NCBI GenBank assembly: GCA_018645085.1
Contig: JABGPG010000108.1
Coordinates: 4,367 to 44,858 of the forward strand
DNA length: 40,492 nucleotides
Reading direction: 5' to 3'
Origin: Deltaproteobacteria bacterium
GTDB lineage: Bacteria > SAR324 > NAC60-12
The notes beneath the pieces were generated by a model, which did no database searches, was not told where the DNA came from, and saw only the letters and a program-made list of their open reading frames with translations. Position 1 is the stretch's first letter. Each line of letters opens with the position of its first letter. A program made the translations under genes and the position numbers. Positions 24,789 to 33,972 of this stretch are shown here, in pieces.

Positions 24789-26726
24789 TCAGGCGGAAAC
24801 CTTTTGCAGGTCAATTCTTTTCTTGTCAATTTTCTCTACAGTCGCAGGCAGCCTTTCAAGTATACGCTTAGAAATTTGTTCCGGACTCAATTCCGCAGCC
24901 TGAAATTGTTCTTCAGGAGAACCCTGCGCAATGAAACGGTCCGGGACTCCAATCTGTAAAGTTGGCACGCAAATTCCTTGCTCACTCAGAGTTTCCAGTA
25001 CACCACTGCCGAAACCTCCGTGTATTGTGTTTTCCTCCAGACTGACCAGCAATTTTACTTTTTCAGCAAACTGGACAATCACATTTCCATCAAGAGGTTT
25101 GACAAATCTCGCATTGACAACGGCTGCAGAATATCCTTTTTCCTCGAGAAGATCTGCCACCTTTTCTGCAGTATCCACCATCGATCCCACTGCAAACAGC
25201 GCTACATCTTGGCCTTTACGCAAAATATGTGCTTTGCCATATTCAATTTGCGGAATCTTTTTTTCATCAAGCTCAGCAGTATTCCCTCTTGGGTAACGTA
25301 TTGCTAATGGACCAGTTTCGTAATTGCTCGCAAGTTCCATCATACCTCTTAATTCAGCTCCATTTCGCGGAACCATGATTGTCATGTTCGGAATCATCCG
25401 CAAATAAGTCAGGTCATATAAACCATGATGTGTCGGACCATCCGCTCCTACAAATCCTGCCCGATCGAGCATGAAGCGTACCGGCAGGTTTTGAATGGCA
25501 ACGTCGTGAATAATGTGATCCAGTGCGCGTTGCAGGAATGTTGAATAAATTGCAACAAAAGGTTTGTTTCCTGTGGTGGCAAGTCCTGCAGAACATGTCA
25601 CGGCATGGCCTTCCGCAATGCCTACATCAAGCACACGGTCAGGATATTTCGGTTGAAGTTTAACAATTCCAGTTCCGCTCAGCATGGCGGCAGTCACAAC
25701 CACAACCTTCTCATCCCGCTCCATTAATTCTCCCAGTTTGTCACCAAAAACCTGGGAAAAACTTATTGCATTACCAGTTGATTTTTTCTTAATAAATTTA
25801 CCATCAACCGGTTCAAAAGGAGTAACTCCGTGATATTTGTGGGAATCTTCTTCAGCAAAAGCATAACCTTTGCCTTTCTGAGTGATTGCATGAATCACGA
25901 TTGGGCCGTCCAGATCTTTTACATGATCGAATAAATCCAACAGATCCGGCAGATTATGACCATCAACTGTACCAAAATAACGCCAGCCTAATTGTTCAAA
26001 AAGCATACTTGGCGGAGAAAAAAAGCTCTTTGCAGAATCGTGTAATTTCTGTAAAGTAGCTTTAAGACCTAGTCGTTCAGAGAATGGAGCTTTATCTGCG
26101 AATTCAAGAGTTTCCTCACGGAAACTGTTGTAAAACCTGGAAGAGGCAAAGCGTGTCAGTAATTTTGAAATTGCACCAACATTTGGATCAATACTGATAC
26201 CGTTATCATTGTAGATAACCAGCATATTCTTATCGAGTGAACCGTTATGATTCAGTGCCTCAAAGGCTAAACCTCCGGTCATTGCGCCATCACCGATGAC
26301 AGCAATTACGCGGTGTTTTTTGTGCTGAAGATCACGTCCGATTGCCATTCCGAGCGCCGCAGAAATTGAGGTGGAAGCATGCCCTGCACCAAAATGGTCA
26401 TAGTTGCTTTCGTCACGAGAGAGAAATTTCTTGATTCCGCCTGCTTTACCCAGTGAATCAAAATTTTCATTGCGGTCAGTCAGGATTTTATAAGGGTAAG
26501 CCTGGTGACCAACGTCCCAGACAATTCGGTCTAAGCTAAAATCAAAATTCTTTAGCAGGGCAACTGTGATTTCAACGGTACCCAGTGAAGAAGCCAGATG
26601 ACCACCTCGTTGACTGGTAACTTCTATAATTCTCTGTCGGCATTCTGCGGCCAGTTGAGTCAACTCTTTTAAATTTAAGTTTTGTATCTCTTTAGGTTGT
26701 GAGATACTAGCCAATATTGATTTCAT
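24789..26726 (-). CDS. dxs: 1-deoxy-D-xylulose-5-phosphate synthase
   Basis: 645 residues, a little longer than the 620 of E. coli. Domain I has RGGHLASSLGTVEITVALL, the DVGHQAYPYKILT segment and the thiamine-diphosphate motif VIGDGAMTGGLAFEALNHNG. Domain II has YSTFLQRALDHIIHDVA and FMLDRAGFVGADGPTHHGLYDL with the conserved HHG. Domain III ends the protein (IHGGFGSGVLE). Dxs condenses pyruvate and glyceraldehyde 3-phosphate, the first and often limiting step of the methylerythritol phosphate route that also needs IspD. Start ATG 26726. It is divergent from the 800-residue unknown gene; the 165-base gap must hold both promoters. ispA/xseB, its frequent neighbours, are absent. Confidence 0.95.
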   Translation of the reverse strand: MKSILASISQPKEIQNLNLKELTQLAAECRQRIIEVTSQRGGHLASSLGTVEITVALLKNFDFSLDRIVWDVGHQAYPYKILTDRNENFDSLGKAGGIKKFLSRDESNYDHFGAGHASTSISAALGMAIGRDLQHKKHRVIAVIGDGAMTGGLAFEALNHNGSLDKNMLVIYNDNGISIDPNVGAISKLLTRFASSRFYNSFREETLEFADKAPFSERLGLKATLQKLHDSAKSFFSPPSMLFEQLGWRYFGTVDGHNLPDLLDLFDHVKDLDGPIVIHAITQKGKGYAFAEEDSHKYHGVTPFEPVDGKFIKKKSTGNAISFSQVFGDKLGELMERDEKVVVVTAAMLSGTGIVKLQPKYPDRVLDVGIAEGHAVTCSAGLATTGNKPFVAIYSTFLQRALDHIIHDVAIQNLPVRFMLDRAGFVGADGPTHHGLYDLTYLRMIPNMTIMVPRNGAELRGMMELASNYETGPLAIRYPRGNTAELDEKKIPQIEYGKAHILRKGQDVALFAVGSMVDTAEKVADLLEEKGYSAAVVNARFVKPLDGNVIVQFAEKVKLLVSLEENTIHGGFGSGVLETLSEQGICVPTLQIGVPDRFIAQGSPEEQFQAAELSPEQISKRILERLPATVEKIDKKRIDLQKVSA

Positions 26727-26891
26727 ACTTTGATGCTGGAATTCCCTTTTTCCTCAAGGGTTATTAATTATAAGTACTTGTAACGCTTCTGCTCTATCCT
26801 CCGTTCAAACGATGCGCCTGAGACGAAATGTTTATTAGCATGAAGAAAATTAAATTATTAACTGAGCACATTATATCTTGGAGATGTTCTT

Positions 26892-29294
26892 ATGTCCACT
26901 AATACACTTGAACAATTAAAACAGGCCCAATCCTCTTTACAAGCAGAGAGGAAACCAGTTTCGCAAATTCAGGGTGCTCTGAAACAAGCAAAAGATATCA
27001 CTCAGTTTGTTCATCTTGCACTGGGCAAAGAAAACCGCTGGATTTTTCAAGCAGGTGAACCAGAGTGCATTGTCTCCATGTTGGCAGATATAAACCGAAC
27101 CAACAAAGAGCTTTATGAAAAATGCCGCAGTCCGGAACATTTCAGCAGAGAGGCTGATCGTTTTTTGAAAATGAAACATCAAATAAAGCGTCAGGCTGAT
27201 TGTATCCACCTCAGTTTGGATCAGGGATTTTACGGTACAGAACCACTTGGATTCTCTCCCGGCAAAGCTATCGAATTATCGCTGAAAAAAATCAAGAACA
27301 TCCGCGACGGTCTCCAACAAGGTAAATGGGTATCTTTGCCGATAGACGCAGCGGTAGATGATGCGGTAAAAACAAAAGTTGAACAACTCTATTCAGCAGC
27401 CGCACCGCTAGCCAGCAGTCTCCTGATTAATAAAAATGTCAACAGTTTTGATACACCAATGACTATCGAAGAGGTTCAAGCTGTTTATAAGTTTTTCCAA
27501 AATGTCAGCCGCATTCAGGAATTAGAAAAGGAGGCTTTGAAAACTGCTCTTACGAAAAAATCTACACCCAAAACTACTACACCGGATGAACTCTTGGGAA
27601 AACTTTCAGATTTTGAAAGAAACCTGAAAAACGTAAATTTTTCTTCAAAAAATATTCCGGCTTGGGAATTGGAACTTCAGCAAATCTCCCGTACAGACAT
27701 GCTGCTGCGTATGTACCTGCTGCGTATCCCTTTTGAGCCTCAGGGATTTTTCCAAAAACATTTGCACAATCTCAAAGAACAAAAAGAACGAGCAGGTCTT
27801 GAAAAGAGCATCGCTGAGTTCCACGACAATGCTACACAGGAGTTAGAGCATCTTCAACTTTTTATTGAGACATTTGGCAGTGTTGAGCAAACTTTACGTG
27901 AAGTAACAGGAATCCTGCAAAACCTTTCCATCTCCTTTGGCAAGATCTATCACAATTCTTCTTCACAAACCATCAGCAGCACTTTCCTCTTTAAAGTCCT
28001 GGGATTGATCAAAGGTATGTTAGAAAAAGGTGGACGCGTTGCTGATTCAAAGACGCAGAAGCTCAATCAATTACAGCAAAACGTAAAAGATGTTGAGCTG
28101 TTTGATACACCAATAACTGAAGGGATGTTATACGCACTTGATTTACTGGAAGAAGGCAAAAAGGAAATGTTGCAGTATTGTGAACGAATAAAAGGCTTTG
28201 TAGAAACACTTTCGAATGCTGCAGATTGGAACTCAAGAAAGACTTATAATTATCTCCAGAAAGCATATGATGAAAATGCTGGTTTAACTGCCGCAGCAAT
28301 GGTTTTCGGCAGTGTCACTCAAACATGTGTTTTGCTGAAAAGTTCCATCAAGGAAGTCGAAACAATGTGGCTTGAATTAGGAAAACTACAAGCACAAAAG
28401 CTTGACTCAACGGCTTTGTACGAGCAGACAATTGCTCTGCTTGAAGGGGATACCGCAATTTCAACAAAAAATCTGCAGAAAAGTACAGAACAAGTAGAGG
28501 AACTGAATTGGATTCTTGATGAAATGTTAGGACATGGTGCTCTGGAGGAACAGCGTTTTGTCCAAGAAATGGGCTCAGAGTTAAAAGCAGTCGGGGCGAG
28601 AATTCAAGCACATAAATTAAAAGCTGCTGCCCAGAAAGAAGAACTTGCAAGTGAGGTTAACAAAACAGTGCCGGCAGTAGCCTCTGTACAAAGGAAATCC
28701 ACGTCACGTAAATCAGCAAGAGCGAACAAATCAACACAATTTTCTTCAGCTGGTAAAAAATCTGTGTATGATCCTTTTCTTCCTTTTGAAATGACAGCTT
28801 TGAAAGAAGCCTGCAAAACAATGACTTCAGCAGAGGGGAAAATGATCTATCAAGTGTTAACAAACACTCATACATTTTTTACCTTGTTGAACAAAATGGA
28901 GCATTCCTTTAAAGCAGGGGAAGGACTTGAAAACGAACTCGAACAGGATTTATCCAAAAGCAAAACAACTCACGAATTCCTGAATAATTTTGCGAGATTT
29001 AAATTTTTGCCACATGGTTATTACAGTAACAACAATGCAGCTATTGACTACAACCAAGAAAAACATCGCTTCGAAGTACCGCAAGGTGTAGAAAAACAAC
29101 TTAAACTCAGTGCCAGCTCAACAGGAACACCCTTGGAAGTTTTCCGACGTTTGATCAGGGTACTGCTCGGTTTTGATGATCCAAAAACACTTAGCACGAT
29201 CGTACCTCAGCAAATATTGTCCATTTTTGAAGAAGATTTTATGCTCAAATCTCAAGATATAAGAACTGTTGAAGAAGGTATGCGAAAAACATGA
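26892..29294 (+). CDS. Large helical protein of unknown function with internal repeat
   Basis: 800 residues; I do not recognise it. It has no signal peptide or membrane segment and is predicted to be mostly alpha-helical and coiled coil, therefore cytoplasmic. Two similar segments begin SFDTPMTIEEVQAVYKFF (from about 185) and LFDTPITEGMLYALDLLE (from about 403), with 17 of 18 DNA bases identical across FDTP, pointing to an internal duplication of about 218 residues. Two Lys/Ser/Thr-rich linkers (about 221-231 and 593-622) separate it into three parts. A C-terminal domain from about 624 (DPFLPFEMTALKEACKTM) ends with a helical segment. Start ATG 26892 follows GGAG. It is monocistronic, divergent from dxs. 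Confidence 0.75.
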   Translation: MSTNTLEQLKQAQSSLQAERKPVSQIQGALKQAKDITQFVHLALGKENRWIFQAGEPECIVSMLADINRTNKELYEKCRSPEHFSREADRFLKMKHQIKRQADCIHLSLDQGFYGTEPLGFSPGKAIELSLKKIKNIRDGLQQGKWVSLPIDAAVDDAVKTKVEQLYSAAAPLASSLLINKNVNSFDTPMTIEEVQAVYKFFQNVSRIQELEKEALKTALTKKSTPKTTTPDELLGKLSDFERNLKNVNFSSKNIPAWELELQQISRTDMLLRMYLLRIPFEPQGFFQKHLHNLKEQKERAGLEKSIAEFHDNATQELEHLQLFIETFGSVEQTLREVTGILQNLSISFGKIYHNSSSQTISSTFLFKVLGLIKGMLEKGGRVADSKTQKLNQLQQNVKDVELFDTPITEGMLYALDLLEEGKKEMLQYCERIKGFVETLSNAADWNSRKTYNYLQKAYDENAGLTAAAMVFGSVTQTCVLLKSSIKEVETMWLELGKLQAQKLDSTALYEQTIALLEGDTAISTKNLQKSTEQVEELNWILDEMLGHGALEEQRFVQEMGSELKAVGARIQAHKLKAAAQKEELASEVNKTVPAVASVQRKSTSRKSARANKSTQFSSAGKKSVYDPFLPFEMTALKEACKTMTSAEGKMIYQVLTNTHTFFTLLNKMEHSFKAGEGLENELEQDLSKSKTTHEFLNNFARFKFLPHGYYSNNNAAIDYNQEKHRFEVPQGVEKQLKLSASSTGTPLEVFRRLIRVLLGFDDPKTLSTIVPQQILSIFEEDFMLKSQDIRTVEEGMRKT

Positions 29295-29449
29295 TCGCTT
29301 GTTTTATCAGGAACATATCATGATCTCAGCAGAATCTGCATCCTCCTCCACTTTTCCACAATTTCTTCAAATTTCCTTCACATTCTTCTGCTAGTCTAAT
29401 TCTCATTAACATTAATCAGGCTTAATAATTTAACCTCTGACAACCCAGA

Positions 29450-30709
29450 ATGAGTCGATTTCATTACCTCAAACAAGAACTTGTTTATCGCTTCGGCAGA
29501 AGCGCAGTTACTTTGATCAGCATTTCGTTAGTAGTTTTCATGGCAGTCACGCTGACCGCAATCAGTCGCGCATCCTCTGATGCTTTGCGGCTTCCGCTTG
29601 AAAACGTAGGTGCGGATATAGTAGTTCAGCTTTCTGGCGACATTCCAAAAAAGCTGGAAGGCCTTGTTTTTCCGCACCCAACCGCGCAACTTCCCGCAGA
29701 TGCGGTGGAGAAAATCCGCAAACTTCCAGGAGTCATCCGGACCACCGGAGCAGTATTTTTGTGGGACTTGTCTCCAAAAAAATTCCAGTCCTTATTAGGA
29801 GTTGACTCCAAAGGCACTTCGGGAATCCCCGGTTTGAATTCACAATTAATTTCAGGCAATCCGCTCGATCCTGAAACTGTACCGGTGGAAGCATTAGTGG
29901 ATGGTGATTTTGCTGCTAAGAATAAATTGAAGGTCGGTGATCAAATAGCATTGCAGGGACAGAGCTACCGCATTTCCGGAACAGTAGATACACCAAAATC
30001 CGGAAATATTATGCGTGCAGATATTTATTTGCCGCTTGCGGAAGCACAACTTCTAGCAAGTAAAGCACCCTGGATTATCGATCTTTATCCATTCACACAG
30101 ACGGATGTAAATTTACTTTTCCTCGAAGTTGATCAACGACATTTAGTCACTGTAACAAGTGCGGTAGAAAAAATGCTGGGTGAAAAAGCAATCGTTTCCA
30201 GCGAAATTTCTATTCAGGAAGAATTGGAAGACCTGATGTTTCTCTCAGATCAAATGAGTGTCATTTTTACTGCAGTAATCGCGCTGCTTGCCTTAGCGCT
30301 TTTGGCAAGAAGTACCGCTACTGCGATTGGTGAACGTCGCAGAGACCTTGCTGTTTTGCAGGCGGTCGGCTGGACACGACCCCGGATTATCAGTCAACTA
30401 TCACTTGAAACCGCAATCTTGTCTGGAGTTGGAGGATTGCTCGGACTTTTGTTCGCGTGGCTCGGAATTGCCTTGATTGGAGATGTGGAACTGGCGATGG
30501 AACTTTCGTGGGAAATCAGCCCCAGTCCGCATTTTTTACCAGAAACAGATTTTGACCGAACCCGGATGTTGGTCGCACCTATTCAAATGCCCTTGTTGAC
30601 TTCAGCATTGGCTTGGATACTAGCTATCTTAACCGCTGTTTCGAGTGCAGTCCTCGCCGGATTTAAAATGGTACGACCTCATCCGTGGCGCTGGTTAGCC
30701 GAAGATTAA
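29450..30709 (+). CDS. ABC transporter permease, FtsX/MacB type (first of two)
   Basis: 419 residues with the FtsX topology: one N-terminal membrane helix (about 17-37), a large periplasmic domain (about 40-265, LENVGADIVVQLSGDIP..., GDFAAKNKLKVGDQIALQGQSYRISGTVD), then three C-terminal helices (about 272-292, 322-346, 381-405). The cytoplasmic loop ERRRDLAVLQAVGWTRPRI is the typical coupling segment. Such permeases pair with LolD/MacB-like ATPases to power release or export of lipoproteins, peptides or other periplasmic substrates rather than import. It is followed by the ATPase, a thioredoxin-fold protein and a second permease of the same type. Start ATG 29450. The two permeases suggest a heterodimer as in LolCDE, but the substrate is unknown. 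Confidence 0.82.
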   Translation: MSRFHYLKQELVYRFGRSAVTLISISLVVFMAVTLTAISRASSDALRLPLENVGADIVVQLSGDIPKKLEGLVFPHPTAQLPADAVEKIRKLPGVIRTTGAVFLWDLSPKKFQSLLGVDSKGTSGIPGLNSQLISGNPLDPETVPVEALVDGDFAAKNKLKVGDQIALQGQSYRISGTVDTPKSGNIMRADIYLPLAEAQLLASKAPWIIDLYPFTQTDVNLLFLEVDQRHLVTVTSAVEKMLGEKAIVSSEISIQEELEDLMFLSDQMSVIFTAVIALLALALLARSTATAIGERRRDLAVLQAVGWTRPRIISQLSLETAILSGVGGLLGLLFAWLGIALIGDVELAMELSWEISPSPHFLPETDFDRTRMLVAPIQMPLLTSALAWILAILTAVSSAVLAGFKMVRPHPWRWLAED

Positions 30710-30776
30710 AATTATTTTTGCAGTAGATTTGAGGAAAGGCCGAAATTTCCTCTCACATTCAAAACAAAAAAAGCTT

Positions 30777-31451
30777 ATGTCAAATGCAATTCAAGTCACC
30801 AACCTTAGTAAGCAGTTCAATACTGTGAGCGTTCTGCGTGACCTTTCTTTTACGATTCCTGCCGGAAAAATGAGCGCCATTGTCGGTCGTTCCGGTTCCG
30901 GTAAAAGCACCCTCTTGAGTTTACTTTCAGGACTGGATTCCCCTTCAAGTGGTTCTGTTTCAATTGACGGAGTTGAGTTGGGCGGACTTTCCGAAACAGA
31001 ATTAGCGAAAGTCCGGAGGGAACGGATCGGCATTGTCTTTCAGGGTTTTCACTTGATTCCATCTTTGGATGCCCTGGCGAATGTGCTCCTTCCCGTTGCA
31101 TTTGAAGATAAAACAACACAAGCGGAATACCAAGATTTCGCGAAACAGTTGCTGACGGACGTAGAACTTGGACATCGTCTGAACCATCGTCCTGCTCAAC
31201 TCAGTGGAGGCGAACAACAACGAGTCGCCATTGCACGCTCATTAATTCAACGTCCACGGGTTTTACTGGCAGATGAACCCACCGGAAATTTGGACGAATC
31301 AACCGGAAAAACAGTCTTGTCACTGCTCCGGAAAATCAGCCATGAATATGGTACAACCTTGGTGGTTGTGACCCATGATGCGGAAATCGCACAACAGGCG
31401 GAACAACGCCTTCACTTAAGTAATGGAGAAATTTCTGATGAAACAAATTAA
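30777..31451 (+). CDS. ABC transporter ATP-binding protein, LolD/MacB family
   Basis: 224 residues from ATG 30777; a TTG 16 codons earlier would add a non-conserved tail. All ABC elements are present: Walker A GRSGSGKST, Q-loop VFQGFHLIPSL, signature LSGGEQQRVAIARS, Walker B VLLADEPTGNLDE with the LolD-family PTGNLD, and the switch His in VVVTHD. This is the subfamily that drives FtsX-type permeases. It ends 14 bases inside the next gene, and lies 67 bases after permease one, so all four genes form one operon. Confidence 0.92.
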   Translation: MSNAIQVTNLSKQFNTVSVLRDLSFTIPAGKMSAIVGRSGSGKSTLLSLLSGLDSPSSGSVSIDGVELGGLSETELAKVRRERIGIVFQGFHLIPSLDALANVLLPVAFEDKTTQAEYQDFAKQLLTDVELGHRLNHRPAQLSGGEQQRVAIARSLIQRPRVLLADEPTGNLDESTGKTVLSLLRKISHEYGTTLVVVTHDAEIAQQAEQRLHLSNGEISDETN

Positions 31452-31860
31452 TCTTAAAAGCTTTTTAGTTGCTGTAATGCTGTCTTTTGCAGTCAGCTTC
31501 ACACCAAACATTTGGGCGGCTTCACCTGTAGAAGTTGAAATCGTAGCACTCGACCATTGGCCGATTAGACGTGCCCTAGAACAAACACTTGAAATGCTGA
31601 AAACCTTTGGTGACAAAGTCACTGTGCAACAGATAGACGCAGATACAAAAGCCGGGAAAGCCCGTCTAAAAGCTTCCGGAATGAAGGGACATATTCCGGT
31701 TGTAATATTTGTAGATGGAGAATTCAAACACACACTTGAAGGACAAGAAGTCATTTTCGAAAACTTTCCGGTTGCTTCAGAAAGTCCGATGAAACTTGAT
31801 GGAAAATGGTCCGCAGGAGATGTTAGGGCAGTGATCGAAGCAAAACTTGGAGAAAACTAA
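31438..31860 (+). CDS. Periplasmic thioredoxin-fold protein without cysteines
   Basis: 140 residues from ATG 31438, which overlaps the ATPase gene by 14 bases (GGAG upstream). A signal peptide is clear (FLVAVMLSFAVSFTPNIWAAS). The mature domain follows the thioredoxin pattern: first strand VEIVALD, a helix (IRRALEQTLEMLKTFG), second strand VTVQQIDAD, a linker, then the cis-proline-like GHIPVVIFVDGEFKHTLEG. The place of the CxxC is taken by HWPI and the protein has no cysteine at all, so it cannot do thiol redox chemistry. It may act as a binding or scaffold module for the flanking permeases. Related proteins of ABC exporter operons may exist, but I cannot name a family. Confidence 0.6.
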   Translation: MKQINLKSFLVAVMLSFAVSFTPNIWAASPVEVEIVALDHWPIRRALEQTLEMLKTFGDKVTVQQIDADTKAGKARLKASGMKGHIPVVIFVDGEFKHTLEGQEVIFENFPVASESPMKLDGKWSAGDVRAVIEAKLGEN

Positions 31861-31861
31861 A

Positions 31862-33136
31862 GTGTCTCCTTTTAAAATACACAGCGTATATTTAATCAAG
31901 GAATTGCTTTACCGCTGGGGTCGTTCAATCTTTGTGGTTGGCGGAGTCGGACTTGCGGTTTCGATGGTGATTTTGCTGCCTGTTCTCGGTGAGGGTTTTC
32001 AGTCATTGGCGCAGCTGCCGTTTAAAAATCTAGCTGCAGATTTAGTCGTTCAACAAGGCACGACAGAATCCGCATTACCGGAAACTATGGGGCTGATGAT
32101 TCCGTATTCCGCTCAGCCAATTGCGGAAAATAAATGGAATTCTCTGCGTACAATTGAAGGTGTGACCGAAGTCATGGGAACAGTTTTGCTCTGGAATTTC
32201 GCGCCCGGAAAATTTTTCAGTGTAAGTGGAATTCCACTTCAATCCGTAATTGAAAACGAAAATAAAAATCCGGAAAAGCTGATCGGACCTGCGAGAGTCA
32301 AGGAATGGCTGATAAAAGGCCGCATGCCAAAAGCGGGGAAAAATGAAGCATTGGTAGAACGGCATTATGGTGCTTTTTATAGTCTGAAACCCGGAAAAAC
32401 TATCAAGATCGGCAGTACGTCTTTTACGATAAGCGGAATCGTGGATATTCAGCAAGGCAGCCAAATCGCCTCCGCAAATTTTTATCTGGACATCAACGAA
32501 GCGCGGCGCTTAGTAAATATGAAAGAGGGTCATGTCAATCAGCTTTTCCTGCGTGTCTCAGATCCTTCAAAAGCTGATGCTGCCAAGGCTTCCATTCAGA
32601 AAATAATTCCGAATTCCAGCGTCGTCAGTGCCGATTCTTTTTTGTCACTGCTCGGAACACTTTCCCGTTTAACCGGACAATTTCAGCAAGTAACTACCTC
32701 TGTTGCGGGAGTTCTGGCGTTACTACTTTTGATAGTCTTTTTACGTGGAGCAATGGGCGAAAGGCAACGCGAAGCAGCAGTCCTCCGTGCTATCGGCTGG
32801 AGCCGTGGACATGTGCGGAAACAGCTTTCCGCTGAGGCAGCATTTCAAGGTTTTTTAGGTGGAACAATTGGAGTGTTACTGACTTGGCTGGCTGCACAAG
32901 GACTTTCAACTTTAAAATTTTCTCTACCAAATGGTCTCCAAAAAAGCAACGATCCGGCTGCGTTTTTAGGAAGTCAATATGTCGCACCTGCGGTCGAAGC
33001 GAATTTGCCTTTGAACTTAGATCCGCACCTCTGGTTAACCGCACCAATTGCTACAGCACTCATTTGCGGAATATTGGGTTGGTGGCTTGCCGGACAACGG
33101 CTTAAGGGAACTCCATGGGGAAAAATACGTGCGTAA
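31862..33136 (+). CDS. ABC transporter permease, FtsX/MacB type (second of two)
   Basis: 424 residues from GTG 31862, which has GGAG nine bases upstream; the TTG five codons earlier at 31847 lies inside the previous gene. Its start (SPFKIHSVYLIKELLYRWGRS) parallels the first permease (SRFHYLKQELVYRFGRS), so the two arose by duplication. Topology is the same: helix about 18-40, periplasmic domain (LAADLVVQQGTTESALPE..., KTIKIGSTSFTISGIVDI), and three C-terminal helices with the coupling loop ERQREAAVLRAIGWSRGHV. It begins one base after the thioredoxin-fold gene. Together with the first permease and the ATPase it gives a complete exporter with two different permeases. Confidence 0.82.
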   Translation: MSPFKIHSVYLIKELLYRWGRSIFVVGGVGLAVSMVILLPVLGEGFQSLAQLPFKNLAADLVVQQGTTESALPETMGLMIPYSAQPIAENKWNSLRTIEGVTEVMGTVLLWNFAPGKFFSVSGIPLQSVIENENKNPEKLIGPARVKEWLIKGRMPKAGKNEALVERHYGAFYSLKPGKTIKIGSTSFTISGIVDIQQGSQIASANFYLDINEARRLVNMKEGHVNQLFLRVSDPSKADAAKASIQKIIPNSSVVSADSFLSLLGTLSRLTGQFQQVTTSVAGVLALLLLIVFLRGAMGERQREAAVLRAIGWSRGHVRKQLSAEAAFQGFLGGTIGVLLTWLAAQGLSTLKFSLPNGLQKSNDPAAFLGSQYVAPAVEANLPLNLDPHLWLTAPIATALICGILGWWLAGQRLKGTPWGKIRA

Positions 33137-33159
33137 TCAACCAGCCCCAGGACCGCGCT

Positions 33160-33426
33160 TCACTTGAGCTGACTGTCTTTGCTGCCGCTGCGGTTGAAAT
33201 AACTGATCGAGGTTTGTTGTTTTTCCAACTCTGACTGGCAGCTAACGCAAAGGCGGACTCCTGGCACAGCTTTACGCCTTGCTTCCGGGATCATCGATTC
33301 ACATTCTTCACAATGGATCGAACTTTCCCCTTCAGTCAAACGACTTCTTGCCAACTCAACCGCATCTGCTATAGTAGCATCAATTTGCTCCTGTACCGCC
33401 CCTTCACGGGCCCAGCCAACTGCCAT
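33160..33426 (-). CDS. ybiI: DksA/TraR-type C4 zinc-finger protein, YbiI-like
   Basis: 88 residues, the same length as E. coli YbiI and similar throughout: AVGWAREGAVQEQIDATIADA, GESSIHCEECESMIPEARRKAVPGVRLCVSCQ and the terminal GSKDSQLK. The four cysteines (CEEC...CVSC) form the zinc site of the DksA/TraR family, which modulates RNA polymerase. The longer DksA coiled coil is missing, and the YbiI role is not established. ATG 33426 is chosen with GAGGAG upstream; a TTG four codons earlier at 33438 is the alternative. It is convergent with the ABC operon (24-base gap). Confidence 0.9.
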   Translation of the reverse strand: MAVGWAREGAVQEQIDATIADAVELARSRLTEGESSIHCEECESMIPEARRKAVPGVRLCVSCQSELEKQQTSISYFNRSGSKDSQLK

Positions 33427-33575
33427 TTTACTCCTCAATACTAATCAGAATATTTTAGGTTAATACCTTGATATTATCTAAATCAAGTTTTGGATTTAGG
33501 ATAATCAACCTTCACTTTATGTAACACAATATTATTGAAGCGTAGTTTGTCAAAACTTCTGAGTACATTTAATTG

Positions 33576-33887
33576 TTATATGCTACCTTCTTTTTCAACT
33601 ACCAGTATCCTCGCCTCACCAACTGGATGAGCAACATGCTCTGTTCCAACCGTAGCATAGAAAATGTCACCAGGATTTAACAAAGTTGATTTCTCTTTAC
33701 CTTCCTCACGATATAACATCTTTACTTGTCCTCCCAAAACTACAAATACTTCTTCTCCATCATTAATGTGCCATTTATATGGTTTGTCTGTCCAATGAAG
33801 TCGAGTGCTTATTCCATTCATGTTCGCAATATCTTTTGCGCCCCATGCTTGATCAGCTTTGAATTCTAAACTTCTAATTATTTTCAT
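33576..33887 (-). CDS. Small cupin-domain protein
   Basis: 103 residues, a single cupin barrel. Metal ligand candidates lie in YKWHINDGEEVFVVLGGQ (His, Glu, Glu) and GTEHVAHPVGEA (His). LNPGDIFYATVGTEHVAHP is the typical second cupin motif. Stand-alone cupins of this size act as metal-dependent isomerases or dioxygenases, or bind small ligands; nothing here picks one. Start ATG 33887, no clear Shine-Dalgarno sequence. The next gene upstream is an ABM-domain protein on the same strand, about 85 bases away. Confidence 0.75.
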   Translation of the reverse strand: MKIIRSLEFKADQAWGAKDIANMNGISTRLHWTDKPYKWHINDGEEVFVVLGGQVKMLYREEGKEKSTLLNPGDIFYATVGTEHVAHPVGEARILVVEKEGSI

Positions 33888-33972
33888 TAATTTTACTTTA
33901 TAAGCAAGCGTTAAAGTCTCCAGATGAGAAATTTAGAATTTTTTTCGACTGCATCATTCTCAATTTTCTTGA

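Noticed and set aside
29395-29425. Fur-box-like sequence upstream of the ABC exporter operon (ATTCTCATTAACATTAAT)
   Set aside because: Only a half-site resembles the consensus and the symmetry is poor; no other iron link in that operon.
31438-31860. Possible selenoprotein or redox-active thioredoxin in the ABC operon
   Set aside because: There is no Cys and no in-frame TGA near the expected active site; the position is occupied by HWPI.
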